Shown here one piece after another: positions 1-13,155 of a stretch of 64,000 bases of DNA (positions are counted from its first letter, which is position 1; every line of letters begins with the position of its first letter). The DNA is from Syncephalis fuscata (Eukaryota > Zoopagomycota > Zoopagomycetes > Zoopagales > Piptocephalidaceae). The DNA lies in contig JAHLTZ010000042.1 of the NCBI GenBank assembly GCA_025786725.1, forward strand, positions 110,050 through 174,049, in the 5' to 3' direction. Both the position numbers and the translations under genes were made by a program. The notes under the pieces were generated by a model that saw only the letters and a list, made by a program, of their open reading frames with translations, was not told the DNA's origin and ran no database searches.

Positions 1-1323
<1,323 letters not shown>

Positions 1324-2059
1324 GAATCTTTCTATATACATATTAGCAATGATGAGCGACAATTATAATAAAATAGTCTTGCATTGTTTACTGTATTACA
1401 CGTTGACAGATTACATTTACATTCTACATCAATTATCTATTTGTATACACACACATAATTTACTGATCAATTATTAATCATTACTAGAACGCATTGCTAT
1501 AACGGGTACTCAAGAATAAAAAAGTGAATGAGTAAATGAGTGAATGAATGAACGAGAAATAGTAACGTTATAGCGATATAGATCATAGTCATTATATAAA
1601 GCACGGCTACCAATATTATCCACTAACTAAAGTGAGATTTTATCAACATCAATAAAAATAAACCACCAAAGAACAATGAAAGTGAAAAGAACGGGATAAT
1701 CAATGAACGAATAATAAAACTAATAGTAGTAGTAAGTAGTAAGTAGTAATAGTAGTAGTTGTGTAGTGGCAGTTTAAGACATGGCTTAGAAAATAAACCA
1801 TCATCTCTAGATCAGTATGGGTATCGATAACATTGGGCGGCACTATCTTCGTTATTCGTCGTTATATTGATGATTTGTGTGTGTGTGTGTGTATGTTTGT
1901 TTGTGTGTGTATGCATACATTGCATGTAGGCTTGCGAGTGCACGTAGCGTTATCTTATGAATAAATGCCCAACAGTACTAACGGTGAACATGATAGTTGT
2001 AGAAGAAGTGAAGAACGAAGAAAAGTAATAACGTTACTAATATAGTATAATATAATATT
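1324..2059. other. Intergenic, convergent 3' ends
   Basis: About 735 bp between the convergent ends of SNU114 and the MAPKK gene. It holds simple repeats: a GTA/AGT run around 1725-1760 and a GT run at about 1875-1890. No coding signal or RNA gene was recognised; probably two 3' UTRs. Confidence 0.6.
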
Positions 2060-3603
2060 CTAAGCAGATGTTGTCGTTGTCGTCGTGGTCTTCTTTTCCC
2101 GTTCTAATCGCGCCTCATAAGCCCGTTCCGCCCAACCGCGCATATCAACATCTTCATCGGCATATTTGCATAAGAAAGGATGTTCCTATAATAAATAGTA
2201 TATAAGTAATGGTTATTAAATCAGCTGTATTACTTACCAATATTCGCCATAAGTTGGTCGTTCATTGGCTTCTCGTTTAAGACTAGTTATTATAAGCAAT
2301 TATCATTAACAATGGATTATCTTAATGGCTTCATTGCAGCTTACCATTGTTGAATAAAGTCACGAGCCTCGTCAGAATATTGTTCTGGTAATTCACGTGC
2401 CTCACCCTTTACAATTGATTGTAATTGCATATAGACAGTGTCTACAGGGAATGGATATTCAGCAAGGGCCACCTCGAGTAAAGAGACGCCGAGAGACCAG
2501 ACATCTGATGAGGCTGTATATGTAACTGCTTCTGGTGAAGCAATACGCTCAGGCTAGATAGTATATAATAAATAGTAATAAAGCATTAATATAATATATA
2601 TAATATGTAACATATAATTACTTACCGCCATATAACTATGACAGCCAATATGGGTTTTAGCTAGTGACTGTACCAATTGACCCGATACACCAAAGTCACA
2701 CAATTTTACCTCGCCTTTGGTATTGACAAGAACATTCGTTGGTTTAACGTCTAGTTGTATTCATATTAAACAATTAATTAATTAATTGATTAATTAAATA
2801 TTAATGGTTTAATAATTACCTCGATGAATGATTGACAGTTCATCTTTTAACAATTTCAATCCTTTAACCATCTAATTAATTAATTAATAATTGATTTAAT
2901 TAAATCAAATTCAATTAAAATACAAACTTGTTATTAATTACGTCTTTTAATTTACATATTTTTTATATCATCGCACAGCTATATAGTATAATCATGATAA
3001 TCACTTACTGATTCAGTAATTTTCGCCAACACATCCTCCTCGACGCCAATCGTATAAAGTCGGTCCAGAGATCCAGCATCCATGTATTCCATGCAGTAAT
3101 AGACACAACTCTCAATGAAGAAAGCACCATAGAATTCGACAATTAACGGTGAGTGAGATTTATTGAGCACGTCTAGCTCCATTAGAATCTGGTTAAGCCG
3201 GTTCTGATCAAGTTCAAGACGCGTTTCCTTCATGGCCATAATAACATTGGTCGGTCGATGGAGTACCTTTTTAACAACACCGTATTGACCAGCACCCAAG
3301 TCATCCAACAACTGAAGTTCTCCCATGTTAATTTTATAGCTTTTTCCACTGCTGAAATCAACGCCTTGAGCGTGAAGTACCGCCTTTCCATCAAAGTTTA
3401 ATTTACCCGACGGATCCCTATATAATTAGCCGCATAGATTAATAATCCATAGCTCTATCGTCATAGCACTCAAGAACAATAGCCGGATATGGCGCTTGTA
3501 GTAAAACTTACACAAATTTAGAGAAATTCGCAAAGGGCGTGGTCGTTGCTGATAATTCAGGCATAGAACCGAGAGCCAATGCCATACCCCTTCTCGGCTT
3601 CAT
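2060..3603 (-). CDS. MAP kinase kinase of the Pbs2/Wis1 (HOG, stress) type
   Basis: Dual-specificity kinase that phosphorylates a Hog1/p38-type MAPK in osmotic and general stress. Start chosen at 3603 ([14 protein letters not shown]). Exons on the minus strand: 3603-3512, 3417-3009, 2871-2820, 2750-2626, 2553-2345, 2282-2238, 2185-2060. Visible features: the Pbs2-family lead-in [20 protein letters not shown], glycine loop [13 protein letters not shown]-type lysine MAMKE, HRDVKPTN, DFGVSG, activation-loop SLAKTHIG with the S-x-x-x-T pair, then PERI and the C-terminal [16 protein letters not shown]. The protein is about 330 residues and lacks the long N-terminal docking extension of yeast Pbs2. 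One oddity: between RPTYG and EHPFL the frame shifts by one base at the CC pair 2247-2248; an extra G in the coding strand would give RPTYGRILEHPFL. Confidence 0.92.
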
Positions 3604-4405
3604 GTTTTCTGTATTTGCGGTATTTAAACAAAGACAAGCGAATCAATACCAATGAGAGAAGAAGAGAAACAAGAAAACCCAGACGAATGGATGAACAGCA
3701 GCAACTAAATAGACCAGTAAGCACAGTCACTATTCACTTGTAGTGGTTTGAAAAATACAAGATTATAAGTAGACGGGCTATTGCTAATCCACAAATAGTA
3801 GAACTAGTGAAGTTTAAAGTAGAACCTTCAGATGACAAAAGAAAGAAAGAAGGAAGAAGGAAAGAAAAGAAGAATCCTCCGTAGCAGTATGAGTTGACAT
3901 AAAAGACACACGCATATGCACATCCACACTCACTCACACTTTACACTTTACACTTGCACAAATAACACACAAATACACACACAAATACACACACAGATAC
4001 GTACTAGGAAAGAATCGACATGAGGTGGGTGACACGTCGCGCGTTCTTTCTTTTGTTCATTTACTTATTTAGGTCGATGTTGTCACATGGTAAAATGTAA
4101 ATGTATGTTGTAGATGTTTAATATCGATTGATTAAAGATAATATGGCCAAACAGTTGGTCTATAGTGTGATCAGTGTATTTCTATATGGATGACTCAAAT
4201 CCACGTCATAAATGACCTTTGTTATAGCGACATTAATCATCATTAATCAATGGATTAATCAATAGTTAAAAATGTGGATTATTTTTCTTTTTGGTCTACG
4301 TGTACCCCTTTAACACTCACCCACAAATACCTCTCACTGCTTACGATACGTAACTACTACGGCCTTGTTGTATTGCTTATCCTTACCATATCTACTACTT
4401 GCACT
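3604..4405. promoter_or_regulatory. Divergent promoter region, MAPKK (-) and RAD23 (+)
   Basis: 800 bp shared upstream region of two divergently transcribed genes. It includes purine-rich and CA-rich tracts (about 3840-3875 and 3955-4000). No specific operator could be identified by eye. Confidence 0.45.
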
Positions 4406-5767
4406 ATGAAGTTAACTTTTAAGACACTCCAGCAGGAACAATTCCATTTGGAAGTAGAGCCCGAAGCTACAGTGAGTATATGCTAGATCAAAGTATACTA
4501 GATCAGTCAACTCATAATATATATATTGTGTATATTATATAGATTTTGTCTGTAAAGCAAAAGATCAACGAGGAACGTGGCTTTGGCGAAGCAACTCAAA
4601 AGCTTATCTATTCCGGTAAGTTGTTAGGTTCATGTATGCCGTAACACACTAATACTATAGATCTTAGGTAAAATACTGGCCGATGATAAAACAGTGAGCA
4701 GCTATGGCATTTCAGAGAATGGCTTTATTGTTGTAATGGTTACAAAGCCGCCTTCTGCTGCGGCCAGTACATCTAAGGCACCGGCGGCATCAGCATCGAC
4801 AACTGCTAAAGCAGAGACAAAAGTACCGGCCAGCGCATCCACACCATCGACATCTACACCAGCAGCATCGGCTACTACCACTGAGACATCAAGTACTGAA
4901 CAAGCCGAATCAAAATTATCCTCTTCTTCGGCCAGTGAAGCACTTGGTAAGTGTTGTTATTGCTACTACTAGTATATAGCATACAGTCAATCTAATGGCT
5001 GTATAGTGACGGGTGAGCACTTTGAACAGGCTGTACAGAACATGATGGAAATGGGATTCCCACGGGACCAAGTCATGCAAGCCATGCGGGCCAGTTTCAA
5101 TAACCCCGATAGAGCAGTTGAATACTTAATGACGGTATGTTAGAGCATATAGTGTTAATATCACTATAATAGATAGCTTACCTGTCAACGATGTATGTAT
5201 CTAATAGGGTATTCCGGAAGGACTTGAAGGACCACCATCATCTGCACCAAATATGACAGCATCGGTTGAAGGCGAGGAAGATGGCAATAACATTGCCTTT
5301 TTGCAGTCCAATCCACACTTCCAACGACTACGCCAAGCGGTACACCGTAATCCCGAACTACTTCAGCCTTTACTTCAACAGCTGGCCCAGGCCAATCCTC
5401 GCCTTATGGAGGTAAGTGATCAGCTGATGGACCGATGATGAATGAGTAACGATTAGCACATATTAACTATAGTGTTTTTGTTTAGGTGATTGAACAGAAT
5501 CAAGAAGAGTTTATGCAAATGATGCTAGGTGGATCTGACGAGGATTTTCCCGCTGAAGGTGAAGGAGGTGACTATGTAGAAGGCGCAGAAGGTGAAACTG
5601 GTCTACCTAATGTGCGTTATATTAATGTAACGGCCGAGGAAAAGGAAGCGATTGATCGTCTAGTGGCCATGGGATTTGACCGGGCATTGGCCATTGAAGC
5701 CTATTTGGCCTGTGATAAAAATGAAGAACTAGCGGCTAACTTTTTGTTTGATAATATGCACGATTAA
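4406..5767 (+). CDS. RAD23: Rad23 UBL/UBA ubiquitin receptor
   Basis: Shuttle factor that brings ubiquitylated proteins to the proteasome and stabilises Rad4/XPC in nucleotide excision repair. Exons: 4406-4471, 4543-4615, 4668-4946, 5007-5134, 5208-5411, 5486-5767. Domain order is canonical: N-terminal ubiquitin-like domain (MKLTFKTLQQEQFHLEVEP to SYGISENGFIVVMVTKP), an Ala/Ser/Thr-rich linker, UBA1 (QNMMEMGFPRDQVMQAMRAS, ending RAVEYLM), the XPC-binding domain (NPHFQRLRQAVHRNPELLQP to RLME), and C-terminal UBA2 (EEKEAIDRLVAMGFDRALAI to ELAANFLFDNMHD). The start at 4406 is the Met of MKLTFKTL; an upstream in-frame extension has no homology. All motifs are intact. Confidence 0.96.
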
Positions 5768-5792
5768 ATGAAAGAATAGAACAACGATTATA

Positions 5793-5818
5793 TGTTATTG
5801 TTGTTGTTGTTGTTGTTG
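5793..5818. repeat. GTT trinucleotide microsatellite
   Basis: A run of about seven GTT units just downstream of the RAD23 stop codon, probably in its 3' UTR. Confidence 0.8.
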
Positions 5819-6090
5819 AAGATTGAATCCAATGTAGATTGTGCGTTCAACTTGTCCTTTTGGTCCGATTTTATATTATACAAATATTGAGTAATATACT
5901 TGTTTGTTATAAATATACTGGTGCAGTTACTGTGATGGTTAATAATAACACAGCACAGATAAACACTGTTCAATAAATTAGTTTACATTATCGACAATAA
6001 TATTAATATTAATACAGTTCATCTAGATTGTCAAAATTTTCTTTTTTTTTAATTATTATTGCGATTGTCTTTAGTTATTCTACGATCAAT

Positions 6091-6306
6091 ATGTTCAGCT
6101 TTCAACTGCCCAAGCCAACAGAAGAGGAAAAGGCAATGAATCGCCGCAATACAAAGCGTACGGTGACTTCGTTTGTATTTGCGATTGCCGTTCTACGTGC
6201 ATGTAAGTAGATGCTATAGGTGGTTGATTAGAATAAATCTAATTCCTATACTACTTTCTAAATAGTGCCATTCTTTTTGGATATGGGTCGTAAGGCGTTA
6301 CATTAA
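6091..6306 (+). CDS. Tom5-like small subunit of the mitochondrial TOM complex
   Basis: Two exons (6091-6202, 6266-6306) encode about 50 residues. Tom5 proteins are tail-anchored subunits that stabilise Tom40 and pass preproteins on. The sequence has the family layout: a short N-terminus with KPTEEEKAMNRRNTKRTV, then one hydrophobic segment (TSFVFAIAVLRALPFFLDMG) ending in a short basic tail RKALH. Yeast Tom5 is also 50 residues with an EEEK..T.KT stretch before its TM helix. Assignment rests on length, layout and this local resemblance, so Tom5 is likely but not proven. The start at 6091 (MFSFQLP) is preferred over the non-ATG upstream frame. Confidence 0.65.
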
Positions 6307-6462
6307 TACCGATTCAAGGACGAGGCATATCGTGGCCTACTATTTGCAATCTACGGTCAATCTGTGCATATACTGCTGCCCTATTTGCCATTATGCAATA
6401 AATATATTTCCATTATTATTGACGCTTTTCTTTTATTTTTATACTATTTCTATTTGTATTCA

Positions 6463-8376
6463 ATGCGTGTTCGACTAGAGTTAGTTACTCCTCTGCCTAC
6501 ACTGCGTTGCTGGTACGAGATACCTACGCATGGTGGGCGAGGACAGGAGATTCTATCTATTGCCCAGCTTGAACAGCATATTAAACGAGAATTCAAGATT
6601 GAAAAACACCACTCACTGCGTTTAGATTTAGACGGGTTCCAACTATTGCCAAACGGACGTGTTGGTGGACTAATACGCGATAACGATATTCTATGGTAAT
6701 ACCATTGACTAATGGCTATATTTATGTACTAATAATAAACAACCACTATGGTATAGTATCTCTATCAATGAAGATACTAATGATGCAAATACAACTGGTA
6801 CTTTATCTAAATGTAAGTAATACAAGAAATCAATGAAATATGTGTTTGTCAAATAGCGTCAATGTATTTAACAAGCTTTATTGCATTATTTATAAGCAGC
6901 TAGTAATAAATCAGCAAAACGAAAAAGCATTCCATCATCGAGTAGTTCAGAAACAAGTGAATCAAGCAGCAGTGACGAATCTGATGTTTCTAAGACGAAG
7001 CATATGAAGGTACAGCCAAAAAAGCAATTGGTGAAAAGCAAACAAAAAGCAGTAGTCTCTTCTACTTCAGATAGTAGTAGCGATACCAGTGAAGATAGTG
7101 AAAGTGACAAAGATAGTTCAAGTAGCAGGTAATTAACTGTTAATAATAGATAAATAATAGACTGTTTGGTTAATATTGATGGTGTATAACAGTGAGAGTA
7201 GTCCGGCTGAAATACCAATTCGCAAAGTGCCAGTTGACACGACGGCAGATACTTTAAATTTATCCAAACTTATTCCACCAGGTCAAGGATCAACGGCCAC
7301 TAAGCGGCGTAATATGCGCCGTTTGTTAGCTAAACGACGCAAATTTGAAGCGACACTAGCCGAACAAGGTCAAGAAATGAATGGGAAGGGTCTAGAGGTA
7401 AATAAAGAAAAAGATGAAGATTTGGAACAGGCCAAAGTTCAACAGACAGTAGTGGAGTCTGTTAAACAGCATTCATTACCGGTAAAAAATAAGCCAAAGC
7501 ACTTTACGAAGAAAATGAACGGTGCTGTTCGAACTCATATGCGATTTGATGCGCCTAAATTGGAGACAGCGTCGGTAAGTTAATGATGACAACTTGACAA
7601 CACAATGATTTATTATGTCGTATTTAGATGTCTATGGATGATGAAACTGACTTAAATACAGTCAGAGATACTGCCACTCCATCCAAACTAATTGTTACTG
7701 CAGTACAATTTCACGGTAGTCAACAATGCCAAGACTGGTGGGAATACCGAACAGAGCCGATACTTGAAAATAACTTTGCACCAAATACAACACTACAATC
7801 TAGTCAGACAAAGCGTAATACAACAACAAAACAACACAATATACACTGGATACCAAGGAAGAAGCAGTTTTGCCTGATACTGCGGTAAAAGCCACAGTAC
7901 AGAAACAAGATTATAGCACAATGCCGGCACTTCATGCTTTACCAGTAGTGGGACAATTGTTAGCATTTAAGGTGGATAATTAGCCATTTATATAAAATAA
8001 CACATTACTAACTGATATGACAGCAACTAGAAATGTCGGAGACATATACGCCTGAAATATCAGATTATAAGGTAGGTAGAATATTAGTAGTAGTAGTAGT
8101 AGTCACTAATATCAAGTTGATGATAATTAGGAAGCAACGGTACTTGCATACGATCCAACTACCGATAAAGTGACTTTAAAGCTATCGGCTGATTCTATAC
8201 CTACTCCTGCACCGCCTAAAGACAAAGAAGACGAGGAAGACGAGGAAGAAAGGCCCCGTAGACGATTTGAAATGGAGTTGAACGATGATGAGTATATTAT
8301 GGAAGGCCAACAAATAGAATCGGTTATAACGATTGATCGTAATACAATGCTTGAAACCAGATTAGTATCCACGTAG
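6463..8376 (+). CDS. Coilin (Cajal body scaffold)
   Basis: Nuclear scaffold of Cajal bodies, acting in snRNP assembly. Exons: 6463-6695, 6757-6812, 6900-7128, 7193-7574, 7628-7814, 7868-7971, 8024-8071, 8131-8376. The N-terminal ubiquitin-like self-association domain is seen as MRVRLELVTPLPTLRCWYEI and LRLDLDGFQLLPNGRVGGLIRDNDILW, close to animal coilin. It is followed by a Lys/Ser-rich disordered middle and the C-terminal Tudor-like domain (DYSTMPALHALPVVGQLLAF, LEMSETYTPEISDYKEATVL). An acidic KDKEDEEDEEE patch lies near the end. The 53-nt intron 7815-7867 is inferred because the frame changes there; it lacks a clear branch site, so a one-base indel is the alternative. Coilin is absent from most Dikarya, so its presence is informative. 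Confidence 0.88.
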
Positions 8377-8920
8377 CTATTAGTAAAAATATAATTCTTA
8401 ATTAAATCATAATAAAATTATATTATCTGAAATTTATTATGTATCTATAAATAACAGTGCTTGAAATAATACACAATACACAAATTTATTTAGTTGATAA
8501 AAGAAATAACATATATATATAAGATTATAATATAAACACAAATAATTAAATAATAGATTATAAATTATTACTTTAAATTAGCTAAAAAAACTACTAGCCA
8601 GGGTGATTATTTACACAACAAAGCGATTAGTAATATAGATTACTACAAAAGATTAGCCTATTGCTTAATTATTTAGCTACGTACTCGTTAGAAAAAGCGT
8701 AGCAATGTATCATTTTTCGTTAAAGGACTCGATAGCGCTTACAGCTTCGTTTGCTTCACACGTCTTCGGTGTAGACTTTGTGGCAAAACTTTGCCATACC
8801 AGTGATTCGCCCATGTAGTTTTTGGTAAAATCTGTTGATGTCATTGTTTCGTCGATTTTAATACTTAGTTGATTGGTTGATTCGTTCGGACTTCTTTAGA
8901 TAAGCTAGCTTGGTGCTTTT
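8377..8920. other. AT-rich intergenic, convergent 3' ends
   Basis: AT-rich spacer between the ends of coilin and the 7TM gene. No gene or repeat was recognised. Confidence 0.5.
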
Positions 8921-9945
8921 CTAAAACGGTGTCTTTTCTAAAAAGCAATGACAAATAGCCAGCTGTGTGGATGGATAGATAATACCATACAATAGCATAG
9001 CGAACGAAGCATGCCACCAACTGTTACTAGCTGAGCTGCTTTTAAGTAGCCAAATTGGAATGCCTAAAACCCAACCGCTAACGTTTGCTATGATCATAAT
9101 TAAAAAGAATTTTCGAAAACGTATAGCTGAAGTTCTTTTTCCTGATATTTCATTTTGGAGGCGTTTACAGCATGTAATATAAGTGTTTAGGATACGATCA
9201 AAACGATAGCAGTAATAGAGCGACATAATTACGGTTATTCCATTAATGATAGAATAACTAGCTACGTATAATTGATTTGCTAGCTCCAAATACCGGTGTT
9301 GTTTATTCTCGTCGATATAGCCTATCCATGTGCTAATAGCAACGATTATAATTGAAGGAACTAAACCGAGACAAATATTAATCCAGAATAAAACAGCGGC
9401 GGATGGTATAAATAAAATGCGCCTTTTCTTTAGAATTGTTTTGCTACCGTCGGCATTGATGATGTTTGAGTTGGATTGCGTATTGAATACTTATTACTAT
9501 TGCTGCTGCGTTCACTAGAATGATAGGACTGATACACATGTACTGGCGGGATATAGGAAATGATCCCCGTCAATGCCACCATTCCAATGCCGGTGATAAT
9601 GGCTGTGTAAATGCCATTAATAACATCGTAGAACAATCGACTTTTTGGCCAATTGGCCAGCATGGATAATAAATATAGAGTGCGTAAAATAATAGCAACA
9701 GTGAAACCTAGTAATAATATATCAATGGGTTGTGCAATGTAATAATCGTCGACACGTCGAAACAACGAGGCGGAGACGCCATTATGTTTTCGACAGTATA
9801 ATGTGTAAACACCGTATACACTGGCTGCTAAATAGGTGAGAAAACATACTATAACAACATAGAAAAACACTTTTTTTGGCTGACAATTAAATCCATCAAG
9901 TTCAGCAAAGCATGGACCATGCGGCGGCTGATTTGAGTTATTCAT
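8921..9945 (-). CDS. Seven-transmembrane, GPCR-like membrane protein (orphan)
   Basis: Starts MNNSNQPPHGPCFAELDGF at 9945. Exon 1 carries TM1 (VFFYVVIVCFLTYLAASVYG), TM2 (PIDILLLGFTVAIILRTLYL) and TM3 (YTAIITGIGMVALTGIISYI). The frame then changes. A 47-nt GTATTC..GGTAG intron (about 9437-9483) joins it to KTILKKRRILFIPSAAVLF, with TM4, TM5 (YSIINGITVIMSLYYCYRF), TM6 (FRKFFLIMIIANVSGWVLG) and TM7 (ASFAMLLYGIIYPSTQLAI). Seven helices with basic residues in the predicted cytosolic loops fit a receptor topology. It is not a close copy of the tandem 7TM family downstream: it lacks their GELNGYQFIMEAY start and ERAYLA motif. Ligand and family are unknown. The intron is my inference and is shorter than most introns here. 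Confidence 0.7.
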
Positions 9946-11534
9946 AATGGCAGTTAATGATGTTAAATACTTAAGGTATTAGAGTTATAAAAATAAAAAC
10001 CGTCAAGGTATTTGCAAGCAGAGGAATTGAACGAACATGACAAGGTCTGCTGGTGTTAAAAGATTCATGTGATATATTTAATAACAAGTTTTAATGCCAC
10101 ACAATGATAACAAGTAAACGAGAATACATGAGGGGTGTAACAAGTCTAGCACGTGCACTAAAAAGTACTGTCAATTTCTAGCACACCATCAGACTATTTA
10201 TTTTATCACTAGTACTCCGTACCTTGTAAATGAAATCTAATTTGCTTTAGTTTTAAAAAATAGGACTGCTTTCCTTGAACAGTATCGGATAATCAGTGTT
10301 AGGTTTGATTTAGTTGGATAGCTTGTTAATGCCAGAGTTGCTTTATAGTAAAAGCATAAGGAAATGGTATTAATATTTACATAAACTCAAATTATTTGAA
10401 CAATATTTTAATTGGTAATATTTTGTAATGCACTATTGTAATTGTTAATGGAATAGGTATAAAGACATGTACGCTAGTTGATGAATTTACCTCAATCGTT
10501 TCAATACTGCTACTGGCACTGCGATGCTATGATTTAGGCTAATTTATTGAAATGTTATACTTAGCAATAATAAATCTTTTACTTGTTATTTAGCGCACTG
10601 TGTTATTTGGTAATATGCCAAATAATCGTTTGTTCAAGCGTAACTATTGTAATATCGATATTAAAGTATCCATTAGACATATTTTGTAAATCAACTTAGA
10701 CGATCGTGTTTGATATCGGAATAGTTTAATCGTCAGATTTGAATCATAAGCCATGATTGTCACCAAATATCAGTCGTTGAAAAAGACTATCAGCTTGTAT
10801 TGTCTGTTATACTGCATATAATTTTTACCGTGCTGTAGTTAAATTATGACCGATATATCAGTTATATACTTCACTTTGACGCTTCTATATAAGCCTATTA
10901 ACAATATAAAAATCAATGCTATAAAAGTTATTAATGTGCTGCTGACCCTTTATGTTCAGCATAATATTATTGTTAGCAGAATGTTATGCTAATAATCATA
11001 GTAAATTTCTGCTTATTAGCACTTTTTAAATTAGTTTTATTAATCATTCATGCAACCATCATAAATAGAGCGCAATATATGTTGCACTGGTTGTTAAATA
11101 AATAAATAAACTTGGTTATGAGATTTCTATACTTTAAGCTAGCTATTGTAGTAAAACAAAGATTGGCATATTAAATATTACAAATAATTATATCTTGTGA
11201 TTTGTGCAAAGTTGGTAATGCGGTATTTATTGATATCTGAATCATTGCTGCAAGCAATATCAATCACTTTATAGATGGCCATAGGTCGTGTGGGTCAGAT
11301 TATGCTTTGTTTTTTGATGATTGTTATAGTCGTGTCTAGAAGTTTTGAATGCTAGTGGCCTCAGTTGGGAATGCCCCATCTTGTTAAAACCTGTTTATAC
11401 ATTGCCCGGTAGAGGACATTTCAAGGTGTCTGATAGCGAAAGGATAAACTTTTTGTTTCTCATATTTTCAATACTCGCCGCCACATATTTAGTAGTCTTG
11501 GATATGCTATTATATAGCTATTTATATTGCAAAA
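9946..11534. other. Long AT-rich intergenic region
   Basis: About 1.6 kb between the orphan 7TM gene and the tandem 7TM array. No convincing ORF, splice-site series or RNA gene was seen. The last 200 bp (around 11340-11530) loosely resembles the upstream regions of array copies 3 and 4 and is likely promoter. Confidence 0.45.
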
Positions 11535-12504
11535 ATGTATAATAGTAGCCGAGAGGGAGAGCTGAATGGCTATCAGTTTATTATGGAGGCATATGGTGAT
11601 AATACTGTTTTTCGGCGACGTTATATAGCTGTCCATTTACAGCTATTTCTTGTTTGATTATGATTTTATGTTTTGTGCGTAATGCATATCGGGCTATTTG
11701 TGCGATGTGTAAAAATCCGCGTAAAATAGCGCCATGGTGCTGTATTACAATGACAGTTGGTGGAATACTCTCGTTCTCCAATCCCCTGGCTTTCCAGACA
11801 CCATAGGCCTTCATGCTCTTCAGGAGTACTTCAAATTCTCGTTGGCATGACACTATATACAATGGCCACAAACTGTATACTGTTTGAGCGAGCCTATCTT
11901 GCGCAACAGAAAAGCCGGTGGATACTGGCAGCTGGTGTACTTGCAGTTGCAATTCCTGGGCCAGCATACGCAGTCGCCATATGGTATTTGGCCACGCCAA
12001 CTATATCAGAATTTATTGGATGCCACACGACAAAACATTACATGCTTCCTTATATTCGGATCATGCTCGACCTTCCAGCCCATATTATTTTTTCTGTAGT
12101 GTTTTTCCTAGTATTATACAAACGATATAAAACATACCGTGAAGGTTGCTGGAAACACTTAGCGCGTGATGGCGTTATTACTATGCTATTGGTTATTGCA
12201 TCAAATATAATATGCTGCCTGGTAAACACAATTGCCATTGCCAAAGATGTTGGAGATATGTTTTATATTATGGACTGGTAAGCAACGATTATATTGGCAT
12301 AGCAGTGTTTACTAACTATCGTGCAGGTTGGTTGCATCTACGTTACTTGTCGAATACCAGTATAAAATAAGTTCTTCTGCTTATATAAAAAAGACAAGCG
12401 CAAATAACATCGGATTTACACCAGTAGAATTTGCCAATTCTGTGGAAGGCATAACACGAACAAAATTTACTCATCTTTGGTCAGAATTCACTATTAGAAA
12501 ATAG
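11535..12504 (+). pseudogene. Tandem 7TM receptor-like gene, copy 1 (frameshifted)
   Basis: First of four paralogues. The frame opens as MYNSSREGELNGYQFIMEAY at 11535 and reads RRRYIAVHLQLFLV, then breaks at the T run 11653-11655 (one more T would restore IMILCFVRNAYRAI). A second break lies near 11801-11808, next to PSCSSGVLQILVG. From there to the intron the frame is open (TNCILFERAYLAQQKSRW, LPYIRIMLDLPAHIIFSVVF). The final intron 12278-12326 has a perfect TACTAAC branch; exon 2 is 12327-12504 (LVASTLLVEYQYKISSSAY). The second lesion is not a simple homopolymer deficit, so copy 1 is probably a real pseudogene, but sequence error cannot be excluded. Confidence 0.7.
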
Positions 12505-13155
12505 TACAATCTATAAATATGAGACATGTACTGTAGAGTATTGCAGTCGACAATAATACAACTGCAATTCATATTGGTATAACTTATTTATTCACATTTT
12601 ATTTCGTTTATTAAATACCAATACGCATCAAATGACATTTAATAATACAGTTGATTTATAATTCTGTCAAGCTAAAAAATTATTTAAATTACAACTATAG
12701 CTATGACGCTATTCTGCTATTGAAAACAATGCATTGGTTTAATAAATATAAACTGTTTAGAACTAATATATCAGTGTTGAACAGTATTTGCTATTTATTT
12801 ATTCATAGTTTTACTAACAATTAGATAAATCAAGCCAGTCGATTAAATACGCAATGATTATAGTCATTTAAAGTAGAGTATGGTGGTGTGTGTGAAAGAC
12901 ATTTACAATAGTCAGCCGTTTTAGCATTAGTACAGTACAATTCTATGGAGCGCTCATGCTTTTGATTAGCCCCATAATAAATACATCCGTACCAAAACTG
13001 GTTTATGCACAAGCATGCAAAGGAGTATGGTGAATTAAACACTGAGAATCACACGGTACGAAAAAGTCAACACTTATCATTGCGTTCTTTTTAATTCTGA
13101 TACCATTCTTAATTACTTAATATTTTTGCAAGCGTGTGTTTTAATATATATAACC
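12505..13155. other. Intergenic spacer, 7TM array
   Basis: About 650 bp of AT-rich DNA between copies 1 and 2. No coding signal was seen. Confidence 0.45.

Noticed and set aside
1730-1900. GTA and GT repeats as possible telomeric or centromeric sequence
   Set aside because: Short simple microsatellites between convergent genes, without TTAGGG-like units or extended arrays.
9437-9483. Frame change in the orphan 7TM gene taken as a pseudogene lesion
   Set aside because: A phase-2 GTATTC..TAG intron of 47 nt restores a continuous seven-helix protein, so an intact gene is the better reading.
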